Shown here in pieces: positions 45,225 through 54,073 of a stretch of 64,000 nucleotides of DNA. Source of the DNA: Xylanibacter oryzae DSM 17970 (GTDB taxonomy: Bacteria > Bacteroidota > Bacteroidia > Bacteroidales > Bacteroidaceae); NCBI RefSeq assembly GCF_000585355.1, contig NZ_KK073873.1, forward strand, positions 460,703 to 524,702, written 5' to 3'. The notes beneath the pieces were generated by a model. That model had not been told where the DNA came from and did no database searches. It saw only the letters and a program-made list of their open reading frames with translations. The number at the start of each line of letters is the position of its first letter. Within the stretch, counting starts at the first letter, position 1. The translations under genes and the position numbers were made by a program.

Positions 45225-46013
45225 TTATAGGTTTAATCCATTTTCGATATTTGTTCTCAACTCATTAATAAACCGTGCCATCGGTGCACCATCCATCACA
45301 TCATGGTCTATAAGGATAGATGCATTTAATATCTCTCTAATGGCAATTTCGTTATCTATTACAGCCGGCTTTTTGATAATAGAGCCAATCCCGAAACATA
45401 TTGGGTGTACAGATATTGGAATAAACCAGCCATTGATTTTCCCCATCATTCCGATGGACGTAAATGCTACATTTCCCATTCTATTGAATGCAAATTTGGG
45501 ATGTTTCAATAGATATTTCCAAAAAAGTAATCTGAGAAATCTTGGGAGCAAATAGTAAATACGTTCTGCTTGTTTGGCTTTCTTTTGAAGAGTGATATCC
45601 TTTTGGGTAAGTTCTTGGTTTTTTGCCATAGAAATCTTTGCTGCTATTGATTCAATGCTGATTTCATTAACTTTCTCTATAACAAGTGGAAAAGGGACTT
45701 TTGTCCCATCCAATTTTTTTTCTACAATGATGGATATATTGATGTCATCAAAGATCATCAAATTGTTTTTACCGATCAGATAGGAACTCGCAGTTTCGTG
45801 TTTCTTGATTGTTTTTCCAATAACATGAATCAGCCATGCATTAAATGAGATCTTTGTTTGATTCTTTTTGTTGTATTCTCTGATTTTTCTTCTGCTGTCG
45901 GTAACGTCAAATTCAAGCAGTCCTACAATATGATGTTTATGTTTACCAATTTCACAAACATCTATACTTGCTATTCTTGAATCCGGAAATAGCTCTGTTT
46001 TATAATTTGTCAT
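45225..46013 (-). CDS. Stand-alone 2-oxoacid dehydrogenase acyltransferase (E2) catalytic-like domain protein
   Basis: 262 residues matching the trimeric CAT/E2 fold: FNAWLIHVIGKTIKKHETAS, VPFPLVIEKVNEIS and, near the C-terminus, the catalytic-type DHDVMDGAPMARF (HxxxDG). There is no lipoyl or peripheral-subunit-binding domain, so it is not a working E2 core of a dehydrogenase complex; free-standing members are of unknown acyltransferase function. It is divergent from a broken chloramphenicol acetyltransferase-like gene of the same superfamily, 123 bp away. Confidence 0.8.
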   Translation of the reverse strand: MTNYKTELFPDSRIASIDVCEIGKHKHHIVGLLEFDVTDSRRKIREYNKKNQTKISFNAWLIHVIGKTIKKHETASSYLIGKNNLMIFDDINISIIVEKKLDGTKVPFPLVIEKVNEISIESIAAKISMAKNQELTQKDITLQKKAKQAERIYYLLPRFLRLLFWKYLLKHPKFAFNRMGNVAFTSIGMMGKINGWFIPISVHPICFGIGSIIKKPAVIDNEIAIREILNASILIDHDVMDGAPMARFINELRTNIENGLNL

Positions 46014-46136
46014 ATTGTGTTGCTTTGCTATGCTTCAAAATGTTTAGACTGCAAATATACAAATTTTATTTGTTTATCATTTCGTGTATGATAAAAATGT
46101 CTACTTCTGCAGGTAGATCATATTTGAAAGAATGAA

Positions 46137-46643
46137 ATGACAAAAGCTGTTTTTGAACCGGTTTCATCCAATTGGGAAAGAAAACCTTATTTTGATTATT
46201 ATTATAAGATAATCAAAACAAAGTATAATGTGAATTACCATATAGATATCACAGAGCTTCTGAGCAGGATTAAAAACTTGAATATACGGTTTTATTCCAC
46301 ATTTATGTATGTGATCATGCGTGTGGTCAATCAAAATGAAGAATTCTGAATGAGTTTTGATGAACATAATATGCTTGGTACTTGGAGCTATGTTGTTCCT
46401 TCTTATACCATTTTTAATGATGACAACAAGACTTTTTCTGATATATGGAGTGAATATTCTCTTGTGTTCAAGGAATTTTATGATCATGTTGTTGTTGATG
46501 TGAATAGATATAAGGATGTCAAGGAGACTAAGGCAAAAGAAAACACTAATTTATCCATATTGACAATGGATGAGGAGGAAACGATCGAAGTTAAAGATAA
46601 GAAAATTCGCGTTATTCCTGTATGGAAGTGGATGCGTGAATGA
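46137..46643 (+). pseudogene. Chloramphenicol acetyltransferase-like pseudogene
   Basis: Residues before and after the in-frame TGA at 46347-46349 align with the N-terminal half of CAT: NWERKPYFDYYYKI, YHIDITELLSRIK, RFYSTFMYVIMRVVN, then EEF-stop-MSFDEHNMLGTWSYV, VPSYTIFNDDNKTFSDIWSEY. The family has Arg at the stop position, so one C-to-T change (CGA to TGA) explains it. After KDVKETKAKEN the CAT sequence ends and is replaced by an unrelated tail (ILTMDEEETIEVKDKKIRV); the catalytic HHxxxDG region is absent. It cannot give resistance. Confidence 0.82.
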
Positions 46644-46651
46644 ATTTTATC

Positions 46652-46691
46652 AACAAAAAATTTCAACCCGTGACAATTTGTCGCGGGTTGA
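46652..46691 (-). terminator. Terminator of the cus operon
   Basis: Stem TCAACCCG/CGGGTTGA extended by GAC/GTC around AATTT (46663-46691); on the reverse strand it is followed by AAATTTTTTG, 25 bp after the last gene of the cus operon. Confidence 0.75.
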
Positions 46692-46715
46692 TTTATGGTT
46701 CTATTTAATACCTCT

Positions 46716-47042
46716 TTATTTGTTGCGATAGCGACAGCATGCTGGTAGTCGATTGTAATCAGCATCAGAGGCTTTCATTTTGCCAACATCATGGCCTGCT
46801 TTGACAATAGACCACTGCACCTTCTTTGGAGAAGTCTTTGCATCATCATAAGTAATAACCAACTTGTGACTCTTGATATTCCAAGATGCAGTTTTTACAC
46901 CATCAACTGATTTCGCAGCTTTTTCTATTCTGGCTTTACAACTACTGCATTTGCCATTTACTGAAAAAATACTCTCAACTGTTTTCGCTGATGCTACACT
47001 GACAGAGAGTGCAATCATCATCATCATTACCATTCTTTTCAT
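46716..47042 (-). CDS. Periplasmic heavy-metal-associated (HMA) domain protein
   Basis: 108 residues with a signal peptide (MMMIALSVSVASA) and one HMA ferredoxin-like domain with the metal-binding CSSC (about residues 35-38). A Cys pair (ACC) and basic tail end the protein. As the last gene of the cus operon, it probably carries copper or silver ions to the efflux complex. MerP/CopZ-like; the exact metal is not shown. Confidence 0.85.
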   Translation of the reverse strand: MKRMVMMMMIALSVSVASAKTVESIFSVNGKCSSCKARIEKAAKSVDGVKTASWNIKSHKLVITYDDAKTSPKKVQWSIVKAGHDVGKMKASDADYNRLPACCRYRNK

Positions 47043-47074
47043 TGTTTTTTCTTTTTAAATTGTTAATTACTAAA

Positions 47075-48346
47075 TTACTGATTCATCATTGAATGCTTTC
47101 CGTCCAACTGTGCACTCGCATCAATAGCAAATGTACCATTTACGACAATCTCATCACCATCTGAAAGTCCATTTATAACTACATAACTATTTGGTAGAGA
47201 AGGGCCAAGCACAACATTCCGCATTGTGAATGTAGGTTGACTACTGTACGGATCTTTCACATAAACGATAGAACGTCTGCCTGTCCATAAAACTGCTGAT
47301 TTGGGAACAATAATATTATGTTTGTATTGCCCCATTGACACAGAAACAATTCCAGAAACGAGCATTTCGGGTTTGAATTTCCCTGTGCTATTATTAAGTT
47401 CTACCCGCACACCAGCTGTTCTAGTCTGGTTGTTCAATATTGGGTCAATAAAAGATATTCTTCCACTAAACACCTGACCGGGAATAGCATCAGTGGTAAA
47501 ACTAATAGATTCTCCTTTATGGATAAATGGCAAATCATCTTCATAAGCCTGGAACATTGCCCATAGCCTGGAAAGATCTGCTATCTGAAGTAATATACTG
47601 CCTTGATTAACATAATCACCACGATTAACATTCTTTACGATAACCGTTCCAGAAGTATTAGCCTTAAGTTCTGAATAAGGCGATGCTTTCTTATCTCGAA
47701 GAATCTTATTAATTTGTTTTGTAGTAAGATTCAACAGATGAAGTTTCTCTATTGCAGCATCAACCATATTCTTACGTTGCGACATATCCCCAAAGTGAAG
47801 TGCCGTTATAAGTTCCTGTTCAGCTGTATACAATTCCGGTGAATAAATGATAGCAATAGTTTGGCCTTTTGTAATATGATCACCAACAGCATTTACGAAA
47901 AGACGTTCAATGCGACCTCCAACATATGCCGACTGTGATTGCTGCATACGCTGGTTCGGTTGGATTTTGCCAAAGAGGCGGACTTCCTTGCTACCACTAT
48001 GATTGCCTACAATGGCAGTTTCTACATTAGCTAATGTCATAGCCTCGTCGCTCATTTGTATACTATTGGCATCCACATTCTGTTTACTTTCCTGTTTTAA
48101 AGGGATAAGATCCATTCCGCAAATAGGGCATTTTCCTGGATGATCTTCTCTAACCTGAGGATGCATGGAGCAAGTCCATATCTTTTTCTTACTGCTGGTC
48201 GTTTTTACGGGCTTCATTGTCATATCAGTCAATGTAGAGTGACCAAAAAATATCCAACCCAAAAATAAACCAATCACAAGTATTCCTATATATTTTATCC
48301 ATTTATTGGATTTCCATATATTAATTATTTTCTGTTTCATCATCAC
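47075..48346 (-). CDS. cusB: Metal-efflux adaptor with heavy-metal-binding domain (CusB-like)
   Basis: 423 residues: an N-terminal membrane anchor (YIGILVIGLFLGWIFFG), a heavy-metal-binding domain with CSMHPQVREDHPGKCPICGM (about residues 59-78), then the adaptor order of barrel-sandwich (VGGRIERLFVNAVGDHITKG), helical hairpin, lipoyl (SGTVIVKNVNRGDYVNQG) and beta-barrel. It links CusA to the CusC-like channel. It overlaps the channel gene by 4 nt. Confidence 0.93.
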   Translation of the reverse strand: MMMKQKIINIWKSNKWIKYIGILVIGLFLGWIFFGHSTLTDMTMKPVKTTSSKKKIWTCSMHPQVREDHPGKCPICGMDLIPLKQESKQNVDANSIQMSDEAMTLANVETAIVGNHSGSKEVRLFGKIQPNQRMQQSQSAYVGGRIERLFVNAVGDHITKGQTIAIIYSPELYTAEQELITALHFGDMSQRKNMVDAAIEKLHLLNLTTKQINKILRDKKASPYSELKANTSGTVIVKNVNRGDYVNQGSILLQIADLSRLWAMFQAYEDDLPFIHKGESISFTTDAIPGQVFSGRISFIDPILNNQTRTAGVRVELNNSTGKFKPEMLVSGIVSVSMGQYKHNIIVPKSAVLWTGRRSIVYVKDPYSSQPTFTMRNVVLGPSLPNSYVVINGLSDGDEIVVNGTFAIDASAQLDGKHSMMNQ

Positions 48347-49650
48347 TTATTATTAATACTATAATCATTTGTTGCTGCCAATTTTTCTAATTCTGCAATC
48401 GCTGTATTATATTCTGCAACAGCATCAAAACGTTTCAGACTGAAATCTATGAGAGTTTGCTGAGTCTGCAATATATCAGTTATAGAAGATAAGCCGTTTG
48501 TGTATTCTGTATGCATCAATTGAACCGTTTTACTCAATATATGAGTCTCTGTATCACAAAGTTTTATGTTACGTTTGGCTTCATCAAGGCGTCGCATGAT
48601 ATCATCATACTGACTTTGTATCTCATCAATTATAGCTACATAACTTTCATTTGCATTATCCTCCATTAACTTAGCAGCTTTCTGTTGCGCCCGGATCTTT
48701 TTACGATAAATAGGTACAGACACTTTAAACATTACCGCCAGCATATCCATTCCATTCATATTGCTCATTACTCCATCACTCATTCCGTCACGTTTCTTGT
48801 TGAACATATACTCTAATCCGGTACCAATCATGGGCATACCCATTTTCTTTGCCATCTCTCTCTGAGCTACGTAAGACTGTCCTTCTGCTTTCTGCATCGA
48901 AAGCACGGGATTATGTCTCTCAATGTCCTCAATATTTAAATTAGGTTTAAGAGATTCCGAGATGGTGTCAGGAATAGCTATTGCTATGTTTTCGTCACGA
49001 TGAAGAAGTATATTGAATTGTCGTTTCATCAGGTCAAATTGTGATTTTGCATTTTCCTTTTGTTCTGCTAATTTATTTTCTTCGACCTGAATGCGTAACT
49101 GATCACTCATTCTATTGCCTCCACTCATGCCATTTCCCTTTCCATACATAGCTGAAGGTGATTTGTACATATAGAGCGAAACTTCCTCTAAAGATTTAAG
49201 CAAACGGATATTATCATTGATTGCATCAATCTGCTCATGAACAGAGAGCATTGCATACCATAGCTTTTGAACACTGAAAGCTATCTCAATACCAGCTATT
49301 CTGTATTTCTGATACTTAGCTTGTGCCATCCATGATTTTTCAAGTTTTGCTGCTTTAAGAGTTCCGAACCAAGGAAACATCTGCATGAATGATACTGATG
49401 CCACTTGTTTGCCATTGACCTGTTCCATTGGTTTGGTATAAAAACTAAACGACAGCTCAGGATCATCTAATTGACCGGCAGGAATCACGCGTTGGATAGA
49501 TGCCAGATAATCACTATAGGCAGCTTTTACTTTTGGGTTGTTATGGGCTGCAATTATCATATATAAATTAAGACTATCTGTCTGAGAATAAACAACTGAA
49601 GTCATAAGAAGCATAACAACCAAACAGAGCATGTTTTTATTTGTTTTCAT
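48343..49650 (-). CDS. cusC: Outer-membrane metal-efflux channel, TolC family (CusC-like)
   Basis: 435 residues with a signal peptide (LCLVVMLLMTSVVYS) and two OEP repeats dominated by long helices. A Met-rich stretch (MYGKGNGMSGGNRMS, about 166-180, and MSNMNGMDM) is unusual for drug channels and fits copper/silver handling. Overlaps the CusA gene by 14 nt and the CusB gene by 4 nt, so the three are translationally coupled. Confidence 0.9.
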   Translation of the reverse strand: MKTNKNMLCLVVMLLMTSVVYSQTDSLNLYMIIAAHNNPKVKAAYSDYLASIQRVIPAGQLDDPELSFSFYTKPMEQVNGKQVASVSFMQMFPWFGTLKAAKLEKSWMAQAKYQKYRIAGIEIAFSVQKLWYAMLSVHEQIDAINDNIRLLKSLEEVSLYMYKSPSAMYGKGNGMSGGNRMSDQLRIQVEENKLAEQKENAKSQFDLMKRQFNILLHRDENIAIAIPDTISESLKPNLNIEDIERHNPVLSMQKAEGQSYVAQREMAKKMGMPMIGTGLEYMFNKKRDGMSDGVMSNMNGMDMLAVMFKVSVPIYRKKIRAQQKAAKLMEDNANESYVAIIDEIQSQYDDIMRRLDEAKRNIKLCDTETHILSKTVQLMHTEYTNGLSSITDILQTQQTLIDFSLKRFDAVAEYNTAIAELEKLAATNDYSINNK

Positions 49651-52600
49651 AATCTTTCCTCCTCTTTAGTTCTTTTTGTAAAATTCCCTCGCGCCACCAG
49701 CATTGCAATACAGGGACAACGAACATCGTCATGGTTTGAATGAGCATGCCACCAAAAGTAGGTATTGCCATTGGAACCATAATATCAGCGCCTTTTCCTG
49801 TTGAAGACAAAACAGGGAGTAAGGCTATAAGAGTAGCTGCCGTTGTCATTGAGGCAGGGCGAACACGCTTAAGTCCGGCTTTTACAACAGCTTCTACTAT
49901 GGCTTCTTTTGTTTGGGGGTTGTCGTGAATAAAAACCTGATGAATATATGTGCCCATCAATACGCCGTCGTCAGTGGCTATACCGAATAAAGCTATAAAT
50001 CCGACCCATACAGCCACACTCAAATTGATAGTATGAATATCAAAGAGAACACGCATATTCATTCCGGCAATGCTGAAATTCATAAACCATGGTTGGCCAT
50101 AGAGCCAGATGAGGATAAACCCTCCGGCAAATGCCACAAAAACTCCTGAGAAGTGTATCAGTGAGGCGGTAACGGATTTGAACTGGAAATATAAAATCAT
50201 CAGAATAGACAATAATGCAATTGGAACAACGATAGCTAAGCGTTTTGTTGCATGCTCTTCTTGTTCGTAATTACCAGTGAACTGATAATAGACGCCTTTA
50301 GGGAGTATTATCTTACCATTCCTTACGTCTCTATCCAGAATGTTTTTAGCTTCATTCACTACATTTACTTCAGCTTTATCACCTACTTTATCAAAAGTGA
50401 TATATCCCACTAAAAACGTGTTTTCACTCTTGATCATCGTTGCACCTTTGGCAAATTGTAATGTAGCAATTTCGCTGAGTGGAATCTGAGTTCCATCTGC
50501 AGCAGGTATCATAATATTGCTGAGTGCATCTGGATTATCACGAAGTTCACGAGCATATCGCACGCGAATTGGGAAACGTTCACGGCCTTCTACAGATGTA
50601 CCCTCGTTCATTCCTCCTATAGAAGTTGATATTATATTCTGCATATCAGCAACTTGTATCCCATAACGTGCCATTTTTTCACGATCAAGTTTTATCTCAA
50701 TATAAGGTGCGCCTGTAGAACGATCGTAATAGACTGAAGACTTCAATATAGAAGGAACCTTTTTTAAAGCATCTTCCATTTGCATACCAGCTTTCTCAAT
50801 AGAATTGAGATCAGGTCCATAGATTTTAAGTCCCATTGTAGCACGAAGTCCCGTTGAGAGCATCACCATACGTGTGGCAATAGGTTGTAGTTTTGGAGCT
50901 CCAGTCAATCCTGGCAATGAACTTGCCTTTGTAATCTGATTCCAAATATCATCTTTGGTATGAATAATATTGCGCCACTGACGATAATAATTGCCATGCG
51001 AACTAATGATAAGACTATCGCTGGGGATAATACGGAATTCTTTAGAAGGATCGTAAACACTACCTCCTTTCAGAATAAAACGACCTTGCATATCCGTTTT
51101 GAAACGGGCTCGATGACCATTTTGGTCGAGCATATATTCAGGCAAATAATTGATAGTCACTTCGTACATTTGTATCGGTGCCGGGTCGAGAGCGGAATTG
51201 GCACGTCCCCATTTACCCACAGCAGATTCAACCTCAGGAATAGCCTTGATACGCCGGTCAAGCAGCTTTATGTAATCAATGTTAGCTTCTACACCGGTAT
51301 GTGGCATATTTGTGGGCATCAGCATAAATGAGCCTTCGTCAAGAGTTGGCATAAATTCTTTACCGGTATGAGTCCAAATCAGCAAACCTAATACTAAGGT
51401 AGAGATTGGAATTAATATAAATATCAATCTATTGGCCAGACACCAACGCAGAATTCTTTCATAATAAATGACAAGAGACCAAAGCATTATTAATATCACT
51501 GAAACAATTCCACCGACAAACAGTGTGTTCAGCAAAATTCCGTTGTCAGGACCTAATGGTAACCACATTGATGCAAGAAGATAAACAGCCACAACCACAA
51601 CAATACCGACTGTCATATAATTCATCTTTTTACGATGCTCTCTTAATGGCATCATGAGTTGCCGAAATGAAGCTACCATTTTTTCAAATGGAGATAGCCA
51701 TTTAAAAATAGGAATGCGTAAAGAAAATATCCAGTATGCCAGAGTTGGCAGAACGATTAGTCCTAAAATCAAAGATGATGCCAAGGCAAACGTCTTTGTA
51801 AAGGCTAGAGGTTGAAACATTTTTCCTTCTTGTGCCTGCATGGCAAACACAGGAAGAAAACTTACAATAGTGGTAACCATGGCTGTTACTATCGCTGATG
51901 ATACCTCAGAGACAGAATTAAAAATAACGGTCTCCAGTTCTTTACCGCGAATATGTCCATCCTCATCATGTCGTGAATGCAGATTTCGTAACACATTCTC
52001 CATAAAGACAACTCCCACATCAACCATTACACCTATTGCAATGGCAATACCTGACAAAGCCACTATATTTGCCTCTATACCGGTAAGTTTCATCACAATA
52101 AATGTGCCCAGAACAGCAAGAGGTAACATGCTGGCAACAACGATTGAAGCACGTATGTTTATAACCAAAACGAGTACAACAATGATACAAATAAGGACTT
52201 CATGAGTAAGTGCGCTTTCAAGCGTTCCAATAGTTTCGCGAATCAAATTTGTCCGGTCATAAAAAGGAACAACTGTGACTTTTGAGACAGTGCCGTCCTT
52301 TAATGTCTTCTGAGGCATGCCTGCATTCATTTCCTTGATTTTGGTCTTCACATGATTGATAACATCCATTGGATTGGATCCGTAACGTGCAACCACCACG
52401 CCACCAACAGCTTCCTGACCTTCTTTATCAAGCCCGCCACGGCGATTACCAGGGCCAAAGTTTACCTTTGCAATATCCTTAATACGAATAGGTACACCGT
52501 CTCTTGAAGTAATGGCTGCATTCTCCAGATCATGCAGGTTCTTGATATATCCCAATCCTCTAATAAGATACTCCACTTTATTGATTTCAAGCGTGCCAGC

Positions 52601-53311
52601 ACCAACATCAATATTCGAATTTTTAACGGCTTGCATCACCTGCATGAGATTAATACCATAAGAACGCATTGCATCAGGATTAATATCCACCTGATATTCT
52701 TTCACATAGCCACCTACCGAGGCCACTTCTGATACACCATCAGCTGAACTCAATGAATATTTGACATAGTAGTCCTGAATCGTACGCAATTCTTCAGGAT
52801 TCCAACCACCTGCAGGCTTACCTGTGTGAGGATTTCGTCCTTCAAGAGTATACCAAAACACCTGACCTAATGCAGTGGCATCTGGACCAAGGGCTGGTTT
52901 AACTCCCTCGGGAAGTAATCCCGAAGGCAAAGAGTTCAATTTTTCCAAAATGCGGGAACGACTCCAATAAAAATCGACATTATCTTTGAATATGATATAC
53001 ACAAAGGACATACCGAACATGGATGTGGAACGAATTGTCTTTACGCCGGAAATACCTAATAAGGAAGTGGTGAGCGGATAAGTTATCTGCTCTTGCACGT
53101 CTTTAGGTGAGCGTCCCATCCATTCTGTTGCTACAATCTGCTGATTGTCACCTACGTCAGGAATAGCATCCACAGCTATAGGATCACGGGGTATAAATCC
53201 GCTGTTCCAATTAAACGGTGAAGTTGCTAATCCTCCAACAATGACAACAATCAACAATATAGCAGTAATTATCCTGTTTTGCAGGAAATACTTAATTATT
53301 TTGTTGAGCAT
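49637..53311 (-). CDS. cusA: Heavy-metal RND efflux permease (CusA/CzcA)
   Basis: Inner-membrane pump of 1224 residues. It has the heavy-metal RND features: the opening FLQNRIITAILLIVVI, IPDVGDNQQIVATEWMGRSP, the IATDDGVLMGTYI-type relay helix, EANIVALSGIAIAIGVMVD with the proton-relay Asp residues, and the late RVRPASMTTAATLIALLPVL. It is about 150-180 residues longer than E. coli CusA (1047), mainly an insertion around 740-800 (FKTDMQGRFILKGGSVYDP). Copper or silver export is the best guess given the HMA and HMBD partners. Confidence 0.94.
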   Translation of the reverse strand: MLNKIIKYFLQNRIITAILLIVVIVGGLATSPFNWNSGFIPRDPIAVDAIPDVGDNQQIVATEWMGRSPKDVQEQITYPLTTSLLGISGVKTIRSTSMFGMSFVYIIFKDNVDFYWSRSRILEKLNSLPSGLLPEGVKPALGPDATALGQVFWYTLEGRNPHTGKPAGGWNPEELRTIQDYYVKYSLSSADGVSEVASVGGYVKEYQVDINPDAMRSYGINLMQVMQAVKNSNIDVGAGTLEINKVEYLIRGLGYIKNLHDLENAAITSRDGVPIRIKDIAKVNFGPGNRRGGLDKEGQEAVGGVVVARYGSNPMDVINHVKTKIKEMNAGMPQKTLKDGTVSKVTVVPFYDRTNLIRETIGTLESALTHEVLICIIVVLVLVINIRASIVVASMLPLAVLGTFIVMKLTGIEANIVALSGIAIAIGVMVDVGVVFMENVLRNLHSRHDEDGHIRGKELETVIFNSVSEVSSAIVTAMVTTIVSFLPVFAMQAQEGKMFQPLAFTKTFALASSLILGLIVLPTLAYWIFSLRIPIFKWLSPFEKMVASFRQLMMPLREHRKKMNYMTVGIVVVVAVYLLASMWLPLGPDNGILLNTLFVGGIVSVILIMLWSLVIYYERILRWCLANRLIFILIPISTLVLGLLIWTHTGKEFMPTLDEGSFMLMPTNMPHTGVEANIDYIKLLDRRIKAIPEVESAVGKWGRANSALDPAPIQMYEVTINYLPEYMLDQNGHRARFKTDMQGRFILKGGSVYDPSKEFRIIPSDSLIISSHGNYYRQWRNIIHTKDDIWNQITKASSLPGLTGAPKLQPIATRMVMLSTGLRATMGLKIYGPDLNSIEKAGMQMEDALKKVPSILKSSVYYDRSTGAPYIEIKLDREKMARYGIQVADMQNIISTSIGGMNEGTSVEGRERFPIRVRYARELRDNPDALSNIMIPAADGTQIPLSEIATLQFAKGATMIKSENTFLVGYITFDKVGDKAEVNVVNEAKNILDRDVRNGKIILPKGVYYQFTGNYEQEEHATKRLAIVVPIALLSILMILYFQFKSVTASLIHFSGVFVAFAGGFILIWLYGQPWFMNFSIAGMNMRVLFDIHTINLSVAVWVGFIALFGIATDDGVLMGTYIHQVFIHDNPQTKEAIVEAVVKAGLKRVRPASMTTAATLIALLPVLSSTGKGADIMVPMAIPTFGGMLIQTMTMFVVPVLQCWWREGILQKELKRRKDYENK

Positions 53312-53411
53312 TTTATTAATTTATAATTTATTGTAATTTACAATTAGTTACATATCTAATGTAGAGGCACAATACGACACTGGGCTCCATATTAGAATGC
53401 TATAAAATAAA

Positions 53412-53837
53412 TTATGCTACAACAGGTGGTGCACGTAATCCCTTTGTTATCGGGATTTTTAAGGAAAGATAAAGAGAAGGATGATAAGAACCATAATCAT
53501 CCTTATTATCTTTTAAATTTAATAATAAAGTATCTAAAATTGAATATAAATCACCATGAAGCCAATCTCTGTAAGAGAGTAATGGTTGCGTATTTACATG
53601 AACGCCCTGTATCAGCGAAGAAGGTATACGATAAGAATTGTAAATAGTTTTGCAATGTTTGCAATGAGAATGCTCATTCATGCATTCTGACATCATCTTA
53701 CCTTTTTCATTCTTATATGTGAATCCATTAGTCTCAAATCCTATGAATTCACCATTGCAGTAGTGAACACTTTTGTCTATTCCGATGGTTCCGGCCATCA
53801 TGATAGCAATAAGTAAATATGTGACTAATCTTCTCAT
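53412..53837 (-). CDS. Small exported His/Cys-rich protein at the head of the cus operon
   Basis: 141 residues, signal peptide (MRRLVTYLLIAIMMAGTIG), then metal-ligand-like motifs HYCNGEF, MMSEC, EHSHCKHCK (residues about 56-64). The HYCxG opening is shared by small Bacteroidota proteins found next to metal efflux genes. The C-terminus is a short hydrophobic/basic tail. It is read from the promoter at 53845-53875 and precedes cusA by 100 bp, so a periplasmic metal-binding or sensing role is likely. Confidence 0.75.
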   Translation of the reverse strand: MRRLVTYLLIAIMMAGTIGIDKSVHYCNGEFIGFETNGFTYKNEKGKMMSECMNEHSHCKHCKTIYNSYRIPSSLIQGVHVNTQPLLSYRDWLHGDLYSILDTLLLNLKDNKDDYGSYHPSLYLSLKIPITKGLRAPPVVA

Positions 53838-53844
53838 TTCGTGG

Positions 53845-53875
53845 CAAAGATATATATATATTTATTGTATAACAA
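53845..53875 (-). promoter_or_regulatory. Promoter of the cus operon
   Basis: Reverse strand: TTG (53875-53873), 20-nt spacer, TATCTTTG (53852-53845), 8 bp before the first ATG. Confidence 0.8.
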
Positions 53876-54073
53876 TATTTTAAATGGTATTTTTTCAAAA
53901 ATACCATAAATATGGTATTAAATATTATTAGTTTGATACAATAACTTTTTTGCATGTAGAAAGAGAAGAACCTGAACTAAATAGATATGGTTTTTTTAGC
54001 AGTATGCATATAAGTTGCCTCTATCTATGGTTATTTATCATCACTTTCACTAGAAATATATCTCAATTTCTTA

